This document shows, piece after piece, positions 42,042-52,672 of a DNA stretch of 64,000 nt (the first letter of the stretch is position 1; each line of letters opens with the position of its first letter). The stretch covers positions 1 through 64,000 of the forward strand of contig NZ_LN832559.1 in assembly GCF_900005615.1 (NCBI RefSeq), read 5' to 3'. Source of the stretch: Paracoccus aminovorans. Lineage in GTDB: Bacteria > Pseudomonadota > Alphaproteobacteria > Rhodobacterales > Rhodobacteraceae. Made by a program: the position numbers and the translations under genes. The notes under the pieces are model-generated. The model had not been told where the DNA came from. It saw only the letters and a program-made list of their open reading frames with translations, and did no database searches.

Positions 42042-44559
42042 TCCGGTTCAGATCATCCTAAACGATCACGATTTTCATCAGGCGCCCGATCCGGGACAGC
42101 CGCCGCGGAACAAAGATTTTTTCGAAGGTGCCGACAAGGCATTCGTCACCCACAAGGCCTCGCTGCTGGCCGCAATCGACCGGATCATCGACGAGATTCA
42201 GACGAGCCCTTACGGTCCCGCAGCGTATCTCAAAGTCCAGATGCGCAACGAGGCGCTGGCAAAATCCTATCGACCTGTATGGTGGCTGTTCAAGCCCGAC
42301 CAATTCCCATGTGTGGGGGCAGACGCGGTCGGAACGCTCTATTTTCGAGCTCCGTTGATCTACCTGAATGCTCTGCGACAGCGCATCGTGCAGGCTGAAG
42401 CCTCCGTCGAGACAAAGTATCGGAGGGCTGACAACAAGCCATACAAGGCGCCGACCATCGCTCGAGCCGAAGTTGGCGCCATCGAAACCATCGAAGTCGC
42501 ACCTCCCGAGCAGAAACGCGCATTTTCTACCGCAGCAGCTCTTGCGGCACTCGAGGATCCTCGAGCGGTCTCCGGCTATCAGGTCGAACTTTTCGAGACG
42601 CCGGCCAAACGGGTGATCGCCGATGACCCGCTTGGACGGATCGCATTACGGCGCTCGCTTGAGCGTCTGTTGTTGTCTCTCGGCCTAGGCGCGCGCAGTT
42701 ATCTCGCCTTTGAGGTCGGACGAACCCCCGTCCTCGAAGTTCAGCTGACCACACAGCCTGTCGACGCCCTGATCGACAATCGAGCAGGTGTGGCTGGAAG
42801 CGACTCAGGCCAGGAAATCAGCCTCTTCTTAATGGACCGAAATCCGGAACGACATGAGGCGACCCTGAATGCACTCCAGAAGCATCCTCTGGTGCGTGCG
42901 ATCTTGCCACCTGTTCTGCTCGAGCTGACAGACGACCGTTCAAGTTCTGATGCCACTGCAGCGGCAGAACCCGTTGCCATTCCCACTCCGCAGGGCCAGT
43001 CGACTTACCCGATCGTGGGTGTCATCGACTCCGGTGTGGCGCCGGTTCTTGAGGGCTGGGTTGCGGGACGGTTCGATTATTTATCGTCAGGAGAATATGA
43101 TGCTGTCCACGGCACGAACGTCGCCGGTCTCCTGGCCATCGGGCAAGCCCTCAATAGTGTTGACGTCGCGCCCGAGGCGAATGGCTGCCATCTCTACGAC
43201 ATACCCCTCTACCCTAACGGTCCGTTCATGGCTCGTTATCGTCGAGGTTTCTCCGACTTTCTCGAAGAGATAGAGCAGGCCGTCGCAGAGGCGAAGAGCG
43301 AACATGGCGTCAGAGTGTTTAATCTCTCCATCAACGCGGTCGCGCCGGTCGAGCGGCACCGGTATAGTATCTACGCTTCCCGCCTCGACCAGATCGCAGA
43401 TACCTATGGCGTGGTTTTCGTGAATTCCGCCGGAAACCTGCCACCCGCACAGGCGCGTTCCGCTTGGCAGAAGCGTCCGGTCGACGTCATCAACTATTTC
43501 GCGTCGCGAACCTCGCCCGACACGATCTTCAAGCCCGCCGAGAGCGTCAGGTCGATCTCCGTCGGCGCGCTCAATCCTCCGAATACCGATCAGATCCCCG
43601 ACGCGCCGACCGTTTACACGACGCGCGGGCCTGGTCTCCAAGTTGGCGTCAAGCCCGATGTCGCGTGCTATGGCGGAACAGGAGGGAGCGGCCCCGGAAA
43701 GCCGACAGGGCTTTCGTCATTGTCTCCTTCGGGCAGCAGGCAGAGCGTCGTCGGCACCAGTTTCGCCGCGCCGCTGGTTGCGCGTACTTTGGCAGGGCTC
43801 GACACCGCGACCGAGGGCGGCCTGTCTGTCGAAGCGCTGCGGGCCATGTTGCTGCATCACACAGCGATGCCTAGGCCACTGACGAAGCGTGGTCTCAGGG
43901 ACATCGGCCGGCAATTCGCGGGTTTCGGTAGACCACAAGCCGTCACCACGATGCTGGAAACGGACGACCACCAGATCACGCTGCTTTTTCAAAGCCGCCT
44001 TAGCATTGGCGAGAAGAAGCCGGTCATACTCCGGTTCCCGTTCATCTGGCCACAAAGCCTCGTTACAGGCGGACGCTGCTCAGGGCTTGCCAAAATCACA
44101 CTCGTTTACGCACCACCGCTTGATCCGGCCTTTGGTGCCGAGTTCGTACGCGTCAATCTTGAGGCATCGCTGAAGCAGCGTCAGCCGGAGCCCGCTTCCG
44201 ACGGCCGTGTCCGCTTCACAAACCAGATTGCGGCCCGCTACTTGCCCAAGTCAACCAATCTCGCGATACCCGAGAGGGCGCTCATAGATCACGGCCTCAA
44301 ATGGTGGCCGGCCAAGCAGTACGAGAGCACATTCGTCGAGAACGGAAGTTCGTCGCAATGGCGACTGGAGGTCACAAGCCTCGTTCGTGCTGAAGCGCAA
44401 TTCCCCGCGGAAGGAGTGCCCTTTGCAATACTCTTGACCTTGGAGGACCCGGACGGCAGCCAGCCGGTTTTCCAGGAGATGCGGCAGTGGCTCCAGGCGA
44501 GCACTGCGGTAGCACAGGATGTACGAGCGGTAACGAGGCTACGGCCACGCGGTCGGTAG
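42031..44559 (+). CDS. Subtilisin-like (S8) serine protease paired with the AAA+ ATPase
   Basis: An 842-residue protein with no signal peptide, so presumably cytoplasmic. Residues 1-320 form an N-terminal region without recognisable motif. The S8 catalytic domain follows: Asp333 in VGVIDSGVAP, His360 in HGTNVAGLLA, the oxyanion Asn469 in VNSAGNLPP and Ser577 in VVGTSFAAPLVA, so the triad is complete. About 230 residues follow as a C-terminal domain rich in beta-strand-like sequence. The close coupling to an AAA+ gene suggests a gated or regulated intracellular protease, perhaps an abortive-infection type effector; that is an inference. Flanked by an IS66 scar. Confidence 0.88.
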   Translation: MPNNPVQIILNDHDFHQAPDPGQPPRNKDFFEGADKAFVTHKASLLAAIDRIIDEIQTSPYGPAAYLKVQMRNEALAKSYRPVWWLFKPDQFPCVGADAVGTLYFRAPLIYLNALRQRIVQAEASVETKYRRADNKPYKAPTIARAEVGAIETIEVAPPEQKRAFSTAAALAALEDPRAVSGYQVELFETPAKRVIADDPLGRIALRRSLERLLLSLGLGARSYLAFEVGRTPVLEVQLTTQPVDALIDNRAGVAGSDSGQEISLFLMDRNPERHEATLNALQKHPLVRAILPPVLLELTDDRSSSDATAAAEPVAIPTPQGQSTYPIVGVIDSGVAPVLEGWVAGRFDYLSSGEYDAVHGTNVAGLLAIGQALNSVDVAPEANGCHLYDIPLYPNGPFMARYRRGFSDFLEEIEQAVAEAKSEHGVRVFNLSINAVAPVERHRYSIYASRLDQIADTYGVVFVNSAGNLPPAQARSAWQKRPVDVINYFASRTSPDTIFKPAESVRSISVGALNPPNTDQIPDAPTVYTTRGPGLQVGVKPDVACYGGTGGSGPGKPTGLSSLSPSGSRQSVVGTSFAAPLVARTLAGLDTATEGGLSVEALRAMLLHHTAMPRPLTKRGLRDIGRQFAGFGRPQAVTTMLETDDHQITLLFQSRLSIGEKKPVILRFPFIWPQSLVTGGRCSGLAKITLVYAPPLDPAFGAEFVRVNLEASLKQRQPEPASDGRVRFTNQIAARYLPKSTNLAIPERALIDHGLKWWPAKQYESTFVENGSSSQWRLEVTSLVRAEAQFPAEGVPFAILLTLEDPDGSQPVFQEMRQWLQASTAVAQDVRAVTRLRPRGR

Positions 44560-44579
44560 TGGTAATCTTCACCTGCGGC

Positions 44580-44790
44580 GACCCTTGCACGCAGAAATGG
44601 GCTGGCACGATGTTCAGCCGTTCCGAGATATCCTCGGCGGTCTTCGTCGTCTCACCGCAGTCGCAGGGGTACAGCGTGCTCGTCGGCGGGATGCCTCGCG
44701 CCATCCGCAACAGATGCTCAGGCAGACGTCCGCAGATCCATTTCGCCGGGCGTGCGGCGTCGAAGTGCTGCGCCTCACGTTGAATGGCGA
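44580..44790 (-). pseudogene. IS66-family transposase N-terminal remnant
   Basis: On the minus strand the sequence STLYPCDCGETTKTAEDISE, then RLNIVPAHFCVQ, matches the zinc-finger and adjoining segment of IS66 TnpC (CPCGCG...IGEDVSERLDIVPAQFRV). It stops abruptly on both sides. It fills most of the 348-nt gap between the protease and dnaE2 and marks the right border of the cassette. Confidence 0.65.
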
Positions 44791-44907
44791 CCTCAGGGAA
44801 TGCTGCGGTGCGGAACTACCGAGGCTTGACCGGCGGCTAAGTGCCGATTTCATTTGCTGCAGCTGCGGTCATTGCGAGGTTTCCGGGTGTTGTGAAGGTT
44901 CCGACCA

Positions 44908-47900
44908 TTACCGAAAATCCCGCGTCTTTACCCTGATGGGGTTGATGTGCAGGTCAGGCACAGCCATGCCGCACGTCCGCGGCCCCTTCGGCGGCTGACC
45001 GCGTAGAACGGGCGCCAGCGAATCCTGGTGGAGTTCGTCTCCTCTGCCATGCGGCAGGAGGGCCGCGACATCGCGCTGCCCGACGCTGACCAGTTCACGC
45101 GAGAGGTCCACAATTCGATGGGCGACCAGATGCACCACCGCGCCCTCGCGCTGGACGCGACCCTTTACCGAAATCATGCTGGAGGACAGGATGATCCGCC
45201 GATGCCGTTCGAACACCTTCTGCCAGACAACCAGATTGGCGATCCCGGTCTCGTCTTCCAGGGTGATGAACATCACGCCTTTAGCCGAGCCGGGGCGCTG
45301 GCGAACCAATACAATGCCAGCAGCCGCCAGCCAGCGGCAGTCGCGTGATTCCATCGCCTCGGCGCAGGAAACCATGCGGCGCTTGCGCAGATCCTCGCGC
45401 AGGAAGGAGATCGGATGGCGACGCAGAGAAAGGCCGGTATGGCTGTAATCCGCGACCACCTCGCGGCCAGCCGCCATCGGCCGCAGGGCGATGGACGGCT
45501 CCGATATCTCTGAAACCGTCTGGCCCTCGCGTGCCGAGGCTGCCGCAAACAGCGGCAGTTCCTCGTCGCGCAGCCCCTTGATCGCCCAAAGCGCTTCGCG
45601 GCGCGCAAGGCCGAAGGGCGGGCCGAAACCGTCGGCCTCGGCAATGTGGACCAATGCGGCGACCGGAACCCCGGCCCGCCGCCAGAGATCCTCGACCGAG
45701 GCAAATGGCTGATCAGCACGGGCGGCGACAATCGCCGCCGCATGGGCATTGGCAAGCCCCTTGACCATGCGCAGGCCAAGCCGAACCGCAAAGCGCGCCT
45801 CGTTGCCGGTCGGCTCCAGCGTGCAATCCCAGCGCGAGGCATTGGCGCAGATCGGGCGCAACTCGACGCCATGGTCGCGCGCATCGCGCACGATCTGGGC
45901 CGGGGCATAGAAGCCCATCGGCTGGCTGTTCAGCAGCGCGGCGCAGAAGGCATCGGGATGCCAGCATTTCAGCCAGGCCGAGGCATAGGCGATCAGCGCG
46001 AAGCTTGCCGCGTGGCTTTCGGGAAAACCGTAGGAGCCGAAGCCCTCCAGCTGCCGGAAGGTGCGTTCGGCAAACTCCACCTCATAGCCCTTGGCGATCA
46101 TGCCGGAGATCATTTTGTCGCGGAATTTCGAGACGCCGCCGGTGTGCTTGAAGGTCGCCATGCTTTTGCGCAAAAGGTCCGCCTCGCCGGGGGTGAAGCC
46201 CGCGCATTCGATGGCGACGCGCATCGCCTGTTCCTGAAACAGCGGCACGCCAAGGGTCTTGCCCAGCACCCTTTCCAGCTCGGGACGGGGATATTCGACC
46301 TGTTCCAGCCCTTCGCGGCGACGCAGATAGGGGTGGACCATGTCCCCCTGGATCGGGCCGGGGCGGACGATGGCAACCTGCACCACCAGATCGTAATAGG
46401 TGCGCGGCTTCAGACGGGGCAGCATCGACATCTGCGCCCGGCTCTCGATCTGGAAGGTGCCGAGTGTGTCGGCCTTGCGGATCATCGCATAGGTGCGCGG
46501 GTCTTCCGCCGGGATCGTCGCCAGATCGAGGGCGATCCCCTTGTGTTCCGCGATCAGATCCAGCCCCTTGCGCATGCAGGTCAGCATGCCAAGCGCCAGC
46601 ACATCCACCTTCATGAAGCGCAGGGCGTCGATATCGTCCTTGTCCCATTCGATGATCTGGCGATCCGCCATGGCGGCGGGCTCGATCGGCACCAGATCAT
46701 CGAGCCGGTCATGGGTGAGGACGAAACCGCCGGGATGTTGCGACAAATGCCGCGGCGCCCCGCGAAGCTGGGCGGCCAGATCAAGGGTCAGCCGCAAACG
46801 CCGATCCTCGGGGTTGAGGTTCAACTCACGAAGCTGCTGATCGTTGACGCCGGTCTCGGACCAGCCCCAGAGCTGGCCGGAGAGGGTCTGGATCAGATCC
46901 TCGGGCAGCCCCATGGCCTTGCCGACATCGCGCAACGCCCCCTTGGAGCGGTAGCGGGTCACGGTGGCGGTCAGCGCGGCCCGGTCACGGCCATAGTTCT
47001 CATAGACCCACTGGATGACCTCCTCACGGCGTTCGTGCTCGAAATCGACGTCGATATCCGGCGGCTCGCGGCGTTCCTCTGACACGAATCGCTCGAACAG
47101 CAGATCGTTGCGGCCGGGGTCGATGGCGGTGATGCCGAGAACATAGCAGACGGCGCTGTTCGCCGCCGATCCGCGCCCCTGACAGAGGATGCCGCGCGAG
47201 CGGGCAAAGCGGACGATACTGTTCACGGTCAGGAAATAGGGTGCGTAATCGAGCTTGCCGATCAGGGTCAGCTCGTGGCACAGCGCCGCCGTCACCTCGT
47301 CCGGCACGCCCTCGGGATAGCGGCTTGCCGCGCCCTGCCAGGTCATGCGCACCAGCGTCTCCTGAGGGGTCAGTGCGGGATCGTCGCGTTCCTCGGGATA
47401 TTGATAGGCAAGCTGACCCAGATCGAAGGTGCAGCGTGCCATGATGTCGAGAGTGCGGGCCAGCGCCGCGGGCCAGCGGGCGAAGAGCCGGTGCATCTCG
47501 GCCGGGGGCTTGAGATAGCGGTCGGCATGACGTTCCCGGCGAAAGCCGAGATTGTCGATGGTGGTGTTGTGGCGGATGGCCGTCACCACATCCTGCAGCA
47601 TGCGGCGGCCGGGCTCGTGGAACAGCACGTCATTGGTCACGACGGTCGGCACGCCGAACCGCTGCGCCAGTTGCGAAAGCTCCCAGAGTCGCATCTGGTC
47701 GTTGGGCCTGCGGCGCAGGGTCAGGGCCAGATAGGCGCGATCACCGAAGGCATCCCGCAAACGGCGCAAACGGAACCCGCACTCGTCGTCGGCATCATCC
47801 GGCACCAGCACCGCGATCATCCCTTCGCTGTAAGCAGCGAGATCGGCCCATTCGAGATGGCACTTGCCCTTGCCGGCTCGCCCCTTGCCAAGCGTCAGCA

Positions 47901-48180
47901 ACCGGCAGAGCCGGGCATAGGCGGCGCGGTCGGTCGGATAGACCAGCACCGACATGCCGCAGGCGAGATCGAGGCGACAGCCGACGATCAGCCGGACGCC
48001 GGTTGCCTTCGCCGCCTCATGGGCGCGAACGATGCCCGCCAGCGAATTGCGATCCACCACCGCCAGCGCCTCGATCCCCATCGTCGCGGCGGTGGCGAAC
48101 AGTTCCTCGGCCGAGGAGGCCCCGCGCAGAAAGGAAAATTGCGTTGTGACCTGCAGTTCGGCATATCGGGGCGCATTCAT
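44908..48180 (-). CDS. dnaE2: Error-prone DNA polymerase DnaE2 (ImuC)
   Basis: A 1090-residue C-family polymerase. The N-terminal PHP domain begins [20 protein letters not shown]; the palm has [15 protein letters not shown] and [20 protein letters not shown] with the catalytic aspartates (~400), followed by the fingers, the HhH region and a C-terminal OB domain ([20 protein letters not shown]). This is the length and order of DnaE2. It carries out translesion synthesis with ImuA and ImuB. It overlaps imuB by 4 nt, last gene of the SOS cassette. Confidence 0.93.
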   Translation of the reverse strand: MNAPRYAELQVTTQFSFLRGASSAEELFATAATMGIEALAVVDRNSLAGIVRAHEAAKATGVRLIVGCRLDLACGMSVLVYPTDRAAYARLCRLLTLGKGRAGKGKCHLEWADLAAYSEGMIAVLVPDDADDECGFRLRRLRDAFGDRAYLALTLRRRPNDQMRLWELSQLAQRFGVPTVVTNDVLFHEPGRRMLQDVVTAIRHNTTIDNLGFRRERHADRYLKPPAEMHRLFARWPAALARTLDIMARCTFDLGQLAYQYPEERDDPALTPQETLVRMTWQGAASRYPEGVPDEVTAALCHELTLIGKLDYAPYFLTVNSIVRFARSRGILCQGRGSAANSAVCYVLGITAIDPGRNDLLFERFVSEERREPPDIDVDFEHERREEVIQWVYENYGRDRAALTATVTRYRSKGALRDVGKAMGLPEDLIQTLSGQLWGWSETGVNDQQLRELNLNPEDRRLRLTLDLAAQLRGAPRHLSQHPGGFVLTHDRLDDLVPIEPAAMADRQIIEWDKDDIDALRFMKVDVLALGMLTCMRKGLDLIAEHKGIALDLATIPAEDPRTYAMIRKADTLGTFQIESRAQMSMLPRLKPRTYYDLVVQVAIVRPGPIQGDMVHPYLRRREGLEQVEYPRPELERVLGKTLGVPLFQEQAMRVAIECAGFTPGEADLLRKSMATFKHTGGVSKFRDKMISGMIAKGYEVEFAERTFRQLEGFGSYGFPESHAASFALIAYASAWLKCWHPDAFCAALLNSQPMGFYAPAQIVRDARDHGVELRPICANASRWDCTLEPTGNEARFAVRLGLRMVKGLANAHAAAIVAARADQPFASVEDLWRRAGVPVAALVHIAEADGFGPPFGLARREALWAIKGLRDEELPLFAAASAREGQTVSEISEPSIALRPMAAGREVVADYSHTGLSLRRHPISFLREDLRKRRMVSCAEAMESRDCRWLAAAGIVLVRQRPGSAKGVMFITLEDETGIANLVVWQKVFERHRRIILSSSMISVKGRVQREGAVVHLVAHRIVDLSRELVSVGQRDVAALLPHGRGDELHQDSLAPVLRGQPPKGPRTCGMAVPDLHINPIRVKTRDFR

Positions 48181-49700
48181 CCGAAGACCCCGTGCAGGAA
48201 CCAGCGGTGCGATCCGGTGGCGAGATCCTCGCCGTCACCGGCGCGAAAGATCCAGAAACGCTCGCCGGCATCATCCTCGATGCGGAAATAATCCCGCACC
48301 GCGATCAGCTCGGCATCGCGCTTCCACCATTCGCCGAAGACCCGCTCGGGGCCATCGGCACGGCGCACCCGCCGCCGCACGCCGCGCCATGAGATCCAGT
48401 TCGGCGGGTGGTCCGGGAGCAGCGCCATGGTCTCGATCGGCTCGGGACGGGGCAACAGGCGCGAGGGGCGCGGCCAGTGATCGGGCCAGCCCGCGCCGGT
48501 CTCTTCCGCCAGGGCCGGAATGCGGCGGACGGATCGCTCGGGAACGTCGCTCGCCACCGGCGCGAAGCGATAGATCGCGCGGGCGCCGACCCGGTTGGCG
48601 AGCGTGTCAATCAGGCCGGACAGGTCCGGCTCGGGCGCCTCGATCAGGTGGCTCACGGCCTGGCGTTCGGTCAACGGCTCCGCCAGCGTGGCCGCCAGCG
48701 TCATGACCTCGATGCCGAGGCCGGGGTCGATGGTCTCGATCTTGTCGCAGAGCAGCCGGGTCAGGCGGCCAGGGTCGCGCACCGGCCGGGCCAGACCGAT
48801 GCGAACGGTCTCGACGCGGCTGTCGATCCGGTGGCAGAGCAGGTCGAGACGGCGCGCGCCGAGGCCGCGGGCTTCCAGCGCATCGCAGAGCGTTGCGACC
48901 AGTTTGCCGATGTAGCGCGCGATGGTCTCACTGGCGGCGATGGGTTCGGCAAAGCTGCGCCGGGCCTCGATCATGTCCTCGGGGCGCAGCGGATCAACGG
49001 GTTCGGCGCTGGTGCCCAGGGCCTGATCCAGCCGACGGCATAGTTCTGGTCCGAAGCGCAGCGTCAGGGGCGCGCGGGGCTGGCCAATCAGATCGCCGAT
49101 CCGGGCGAAGCCCAGATCGCGCAAGCCAGCCGGGATTGCCGGCGACAGCCGCAGGGCCTCCAGCGGCAGCGGCGCGAGCATGTCGATGCTGGCCCCCGGC
49201 ATGGCGATCAGCACCGGATCAGCCCCATAGCGCGCCAGCGCATGGGCCGCGCCCCAGGTGTCGGCAATGGCGGCCCGTGCAGACACACCCGACAAGGTGA
49301 GACGCCCTATCAGCGCATCGAGCATCGCCGCCTCGCCACCATGCAGATGGTCTGCCCCGGTCGAGTCGATCACGATCCCGTCCGGCGGATCGACCGCCAC
49401 AATCGGCGCGATCCGTTGCAACACCCATAGCGCGAGCCGCTCTAAGCTTTCGGCATCGGCTTTTGGGTCGGCGGGTTCAATCACCAGTCCGGGCACCAGC
49501 GCCTGCGCCTTGGTGACGGGCATGCCGACCCGCAGGCCGAGCGCCTGTGCAGTCGCGTCGGCCGCCGTCACGATACGGCGGTTACGATCACGTCCTGCAA
49601 TGACGAGCGGCGCCTCAACCGGAGGCGCTGTGTCGCCGGCCTTCCGCCGCAGCCGGTCTGTCGGCCATGTCGGCAGGAAGACCGAGATGACCCGAGCCAT
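48177..49700 (-). CDS. imuB: ImuB, catalytically inactive Y-family polymerase-like mutasome protein
   Basis: A 507-residue Y-family-like protein. The N-terminus [20 protein letters not shown] lacks the D-x-D of active polymerases (compare HVDMDAFYA in dinB of this island), as typical for ImuB, and the second acidic motif is [13 protein letters not shown] instead of SLDEAYLD. The C-terminal half contains the region that contacts ImuA and DnaE2. It serves as the hub that brings DnaE2 to the beta clamp. It overlaps imuA by 86 nt, an unusually long overlap that implies coupled translation. Confidence 0.9.
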   Translation of the reverse strand: MARVISVFLPTWPTDRLRRKAGDTAPPVEAPLVIAGRDRNRRIVTAADATAQALGLRVGMPVTKAQALVPGLVIEPADPKADAESLERLALWVLQRIAPIVAVDPPDGIVIDSTGADHLHGGEAAMLDALIGRLTLSGVSARAAIADTWGAAHALARYGADPVLIAMPGASIDMLAPLPLEALRLSPAIPAGLRDLGFARIGDLIGQPRAPLTLRFGPELCRRLDQALGTSAEPVDPLRPEDMIEARRSFAEPIAASETIARYIGKLVATLCDALEARGLGARRLDLLCHRIDSRVETVRIGLARPVRDPGRLTRLLCDKIETIDPGLGIEVMTLAATLAEPLTERQAVSHLIEAPEPDLSGLIDTLANRVGARAIYRFAPVASDVPERSVRRIPALAEETGAGWPDHWPRPSRLLPRPEPIETMALLPDHPPNWISWRGVRRRVRRADGPERVFGEWWKRDAELIAVRDYFRIEDDAGERFWIFRAGDGEDLATGSHRWFLHGVFG

Positions 49701-50376
49701 CGCACGCCTCCAGTTCGATATCGAGGGATTCGCCCGCCCGCGACCGGATCAGTTCGATCAGCCAGCGCGCGCGACCGACGCCGGGCACGGGCAAGGGCCG
49801 GGACGGCAGAGCGGAGATCCGCCAGCGGGTCATCGCCGCCGTCGGCTGGCCGAAATCGCTGGCCTCGGCCTGGCGCCGCCAGCGGCGCAGGGCAATGCCG
49901 ATGGTGCCGCTTTCCTTGGCGGCAAGATGCAACCGCCGCGAGGCGGTCATCGGCAGCCGGGCGATGTCGGCGACCACTGCGCCCAGCCCACCGTGCCGCA
50001 AGCCTTCCTCCATGCAGGCGAGAGTCGACTTGTCATCGCCGGCCTCGACATGGATGACGCGATCGGGCGACAGGCCGGCCTGTTCCAGGCCCGGCGCGAA
50101 CAGATCCTGCTGCGCGACGCACCAGAGCACCTTGCCGTGGGTCCGCGCGGCGATCCCGGCCACGAAACAGGCCGCCGCCGCGCCGTCCACCGCGCCATTG
50201 GCACCGCCCGCGACCTCATGCAGACAGCCAAGAGCCAATCCACCGCCGGGCAGTTTGCGGTCCAGAGACGGAACCCCGAAGGGCAGCACTTCCCGCGCGC
50301 GAGCGCCGTCACCTTCAAGCTGCGCGATTCGCGCACGAAGGGCCGCAATGGCTGGACTGATGGCGCGCTCGTGCAT
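49615..50376 (-). CDS. imuA: ImuA, RecA-like mutasome protein
   Basis: A 253-residue ImuA-family protein, related to RecA/SulA (COG4544): FGVPSLDRKLPGGGLALGCL, HEVAGGANGAVDGAAAACFV, GKVLWCVAQQDLFAPGLEQA, ASRRLHLAAKESGTIGIALR. It is the first gene of imuA-imuB-dnaE2 and starts 48 nt from a LexA box. ImuA is needed for damage-induced mutagenesis, probably by contacting RecA and ImuB. No defect visible. Confidence 0.9.
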   Translation of the reverse strand: MHERAISPAIAALRARIAQLEGDGARAREVLPFGVPSLDRKLPGGGLALGCLHEVAGGANGAVDGAAAACFVAGIAARTHGKVLWCVAQQDLFAPGLEQAGLSPDRVIHVEAGDDKSTLACMEEGLRHGGLGAVVADIARLPMTASRRLHLAAKESGTIGIALRRWRRQAEASDFGQPTAAMTRWRISALPSRPLPVPGVGRARWLIELIRSRAGESLDIELEACDGSGHLGLPADMADRPAAAEGRRHSASG

Positions 50377-50423
50377 CTGGCAGGCAGGCTCCGGGGCTTC
50401 TCAAGGGCAAATCCTGTCGTTAT

Positions 50424-50438
50424 GTTCTTTATTTGTTC
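50424..50438. promoter_or_regulatory. LexA (SOS) box, GTTC-N7-GTTC
   Basis: GTTCTTTATTTGTTC is an exact match to the GTTC-N7-GTTC operator of alphaproteobacterial LexA. It lies in the divergent promoter region between imuA and the SRAP gene and can control both transcripts. Confidence 0.88.
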
Positions 50439-50536
50439 CTATGCGGAGTGAGAGTCAATCTGAGTCCCGAAAGATGTGATCGGGAGCCTTGCCGGAACTT
50501 CTGGCGTATGATGGCCGCAAAATCGGAGAAGCGGGT

Positions 50537-51205
50537 TTGTGCAATCTCTACAATCTGACCACCAACCAGCAGGCGATCCGGGATTTCGTGGCGCTCACCC
50601 ATGACAGTATCGGCAATCTGGAGCCGATCCTCGACGCCTATCCCGACCGGCCCGCGCCGGTGGTGCGCAACACCGATGGCGGACTGGAGCTGGCCGCGCT
50701 GACCTGGGGCATGCCCACGCCCGTCGAGCATCTGAAATCGCCCGACGCACCCGACATCGGCGTCACCAATGTCCGCAAGACCTGGATACGCCACTGGCAA
50801 CAGTGGCTGGGGGTAGAGCACCGTTGCGTGGTCCCGGCAACGGCGTTCTCCGAATATGGCCAGACGCCTGACCCGGTGACGAAACGCAAGCCGCTCTACT
50901 GGTTCGCGCTCGACCAGACGCAGCCCCTGTTCTTCTTCGCCGGGATCTGGACGCGATGGGAAGGGACGCGCGGATCGAACCGCACGCCCAGGCCAGGCGA
51001 CCATGAACTCTTTGCCTTCCTCACGACCGATGCCAACGACGTGGTGAAGCCGATCCACCCCAAGGCCATGCCGGTGATCCTGACCAGATCCGACGAGGTA
51101 GAGGTCTGGCTGACGGCCGACTGGCGCGATGCCAAAACCCTGCAACGACCACTGCCCGCCGGCCGGCTGGAAGTCGTCGAAAAGCCGGCAGCTCCGGCAG
51201 GTTGA
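50537..51205 (+). CDS. SOS response-associated peptidase (SRAP/YedK/HMCES family), TTG start
   Basis: A 222-residue SRAP protein that forms a covalent link to abasic sites in single-stranded DNA through Cys2. I set the start at the TTG at 50537, because the next codon is TGC and the product begins (M)CNLYNLTTNQQAI; Cys2 must follow the initiator. A GGAG ribosome site lies about 9 nt upstream. The other family features are present: WGMP, NVRKT with the catalytic Asn, RCVVPATAFSEY with Glu and KAMPVIL (the usual H-x-R-MP is H-P-K-AMP). An ATG further upstream would bury the cysteine. It leads the dinB transcript. Confidence 0.88.
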   Translation: MCNLYNLTTNQQAIRDFVALTHDSIGNLEPILDAYPDRPAPVVRNTDGGLELAALTWGMPTPVEHLKSPDAPDIGVTNVRKTWIRHWQQWLGVEHRCVVPATAFSEYGQTPDPVTKRKPLYWFALDQTQPLFFFAGIWTRWEGTRGSNRTPRPGDHELFAFLTTDANDVVKPIHPKAMPVILTRSDEVEVWLTADWRDAKTLQRPLPAGRLEVVEKPAAPAG

Positions 51206-51211
51206 TGCCTC

Positions 51212-52339
51212 ATGTCCTGGCCGGAGGATCAGATCGGGGAGACAGGCGAGCCGGGTGGGAAGGTCCGCAAGATCATCCATGTCGATATGGATGCGTTCTA
51301 TGCGTCTGTGGAGCAGCGCGACAATCCCGAGTTGCGCGGCAAACCCGTCGCGGTTGGCGGCTCTGCCGCGCGCGGCGTGGTCGCCGCCGCCAGCTATGAG
51401 GCAAGGATCTACGGCATCCGCTCAGCCATGCCCTCGGTCACGGCGAAGCGCCGCTGTCCCGAATTGATCTTCGTGAAGCCGCGCTTCGAGGTCTATCGGG
51501 CGGTGTCGGCGCGGATCCGGGAGGTCTTTGCCGAACATACCGATCTGATCGAGCCGCTATCGCTCGACGAAGCCTATCTCGACGTGACCGAGAACAAGCA
51601 GGGCATCCCCATCGCGACGGAGGTGGCGGAGATCATCCGTCGCCGGATCACGGAGGTCACCGGCCTCAATGCCTCGGCCGGGATCAGCTACTGCAAGTTC
51701 CTCGCCAAGTTGGCGAGCGATCTGAACAAGCCCAATGGGCAGGCGGTCATCACCCCGTCGCGGGGGCCGCAATTTGTGGCCGAGCTGCCGGTGAAAAAGT
51801 TTCACGGCGTCGGCCCGGCGACGGCGGAAAAGATGGAACGGCTGGGCATTCTGACGGGTGCCGATCTGCGCGACAAGTCACCCGAGTTCCTGCGCGCGCA
51901 TTTCGGGAAGTCGGGCGGCTGGTACTACCACATTTCGCGCGGGATCGACCATCGCCCGGTGGAACCGCATCGCGAGCGAAAGTCGGTCGGCGCGGAGGAC
52001 ACCTTCTCCGAGGATATTTTCGACGTGGAGCCCGCAAGGCGAGAGATCGACACACTGGCGTCCAAGGTCTGGCGAAGCTGCGAAGCCAAGGCGCTGACCG
52101 GACGCACCGTTACGCTCAAGGTCAAATACGCCGACTTCCAGCAGATCACGCGCAGCCGAACGGTCGAGCGCGGCGTGCGCGGAGCCGGGGAACTCTCGGC
52201 AATTGCGAACGCGCTACTGGAACCGCTGTTCCCGGTCGCAAAGGGTGTGCGACTTCTCGGCGTGACGCTCTCCTCGCTGGCAGCGGACAAGGGCGATGAC
52301 GCTGCCCGGCAACTCAGCCTCGGCCTGCCGGACCTGTGA
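51212..52339 (+). CDS. dinB: DNA polymerase IV (DinB)
   Basis: A 375-residue Y-family translesion polymerase with an intact active site: IIHVDMDAFYASVEQ (D-x-D) and EPLSLDEAYLDV (D-E), then GISYCKFLAKLASDLNKP, the HhH segment VGPATAEKMERLG and the little-finger domain to the C-terminus LSLGLPDL, a plausible beta-clamp contact (QLSLGL). It starts 6 nt after the SRAP stop codon, so both follow the LexA box. It complements the ImuAB-DnaE2 mutasome across the divergent promoter. Confidence 0.92.
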   Translation: MSWPEDQIGETGEPGGKVRKIIHVDMDAFYASVEQRDNPELRGKPVAVGGSAARGVVAAASYEARIYGIRSAMPSVTAKRRCPELIFVKPRFEVYRAVSARIREVFAEHTDLIEPLSLDEAYLDVTENKQGIPIATEVAEIIRRRITEVTGLNASAGISYCKFLAKLASDLNKPNGQAVITPSRGPQFVAELPVKKFHGVGPATAEKMERLGILTGADLRDKSPEFLRAHFGKSGGWYYHISRGIDHRPVEPHRERKSVGAEDTFSEDIFDVEPARREIDTLASKVWRSCEAKALTGRTVTLKVKYADFQQITRSRTVERGVRGAGELSAIANALLEPLFPVAKGVRLLGVTLSSLAADKGDDAARQLSLGLPDL

Positions 52340-52672
52340 GGAACGGAGTGGGCTGACGGGGCACCGTCAGGACCAGCGGCCACCATCGGCGCGACCAATT
52401 TTCTCGCATTGCCATGCGCGGCGTCTCCGCGTTAGACTGACCTCAGGACATGGCTGGAACGTCGCGCTGTGCGAGCAGATGTTCAAATCTCTTGGCGAGC
52501 CGCAAATTCGCACATCGTCGCGCCAGTATTTTTGCGACGCCATGCTGCTCAGGACTGCGCCAATGCCCGACCCCGCCCTCCATTCCCCGCCAAACGCCGC
52601 CGGGCGCTTCTCTGTAACGCATTGTAAATGCTGCGTAGTCTTTGTGCAGGCTCTTCAGGGATCGGCACGGGA
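52340..52672. other. 333-nt gap without a gene
   Basis: I see no coding region, repeat or strong hairpin between dinB and the small gene before the recombinase. Confidence 0.5.
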
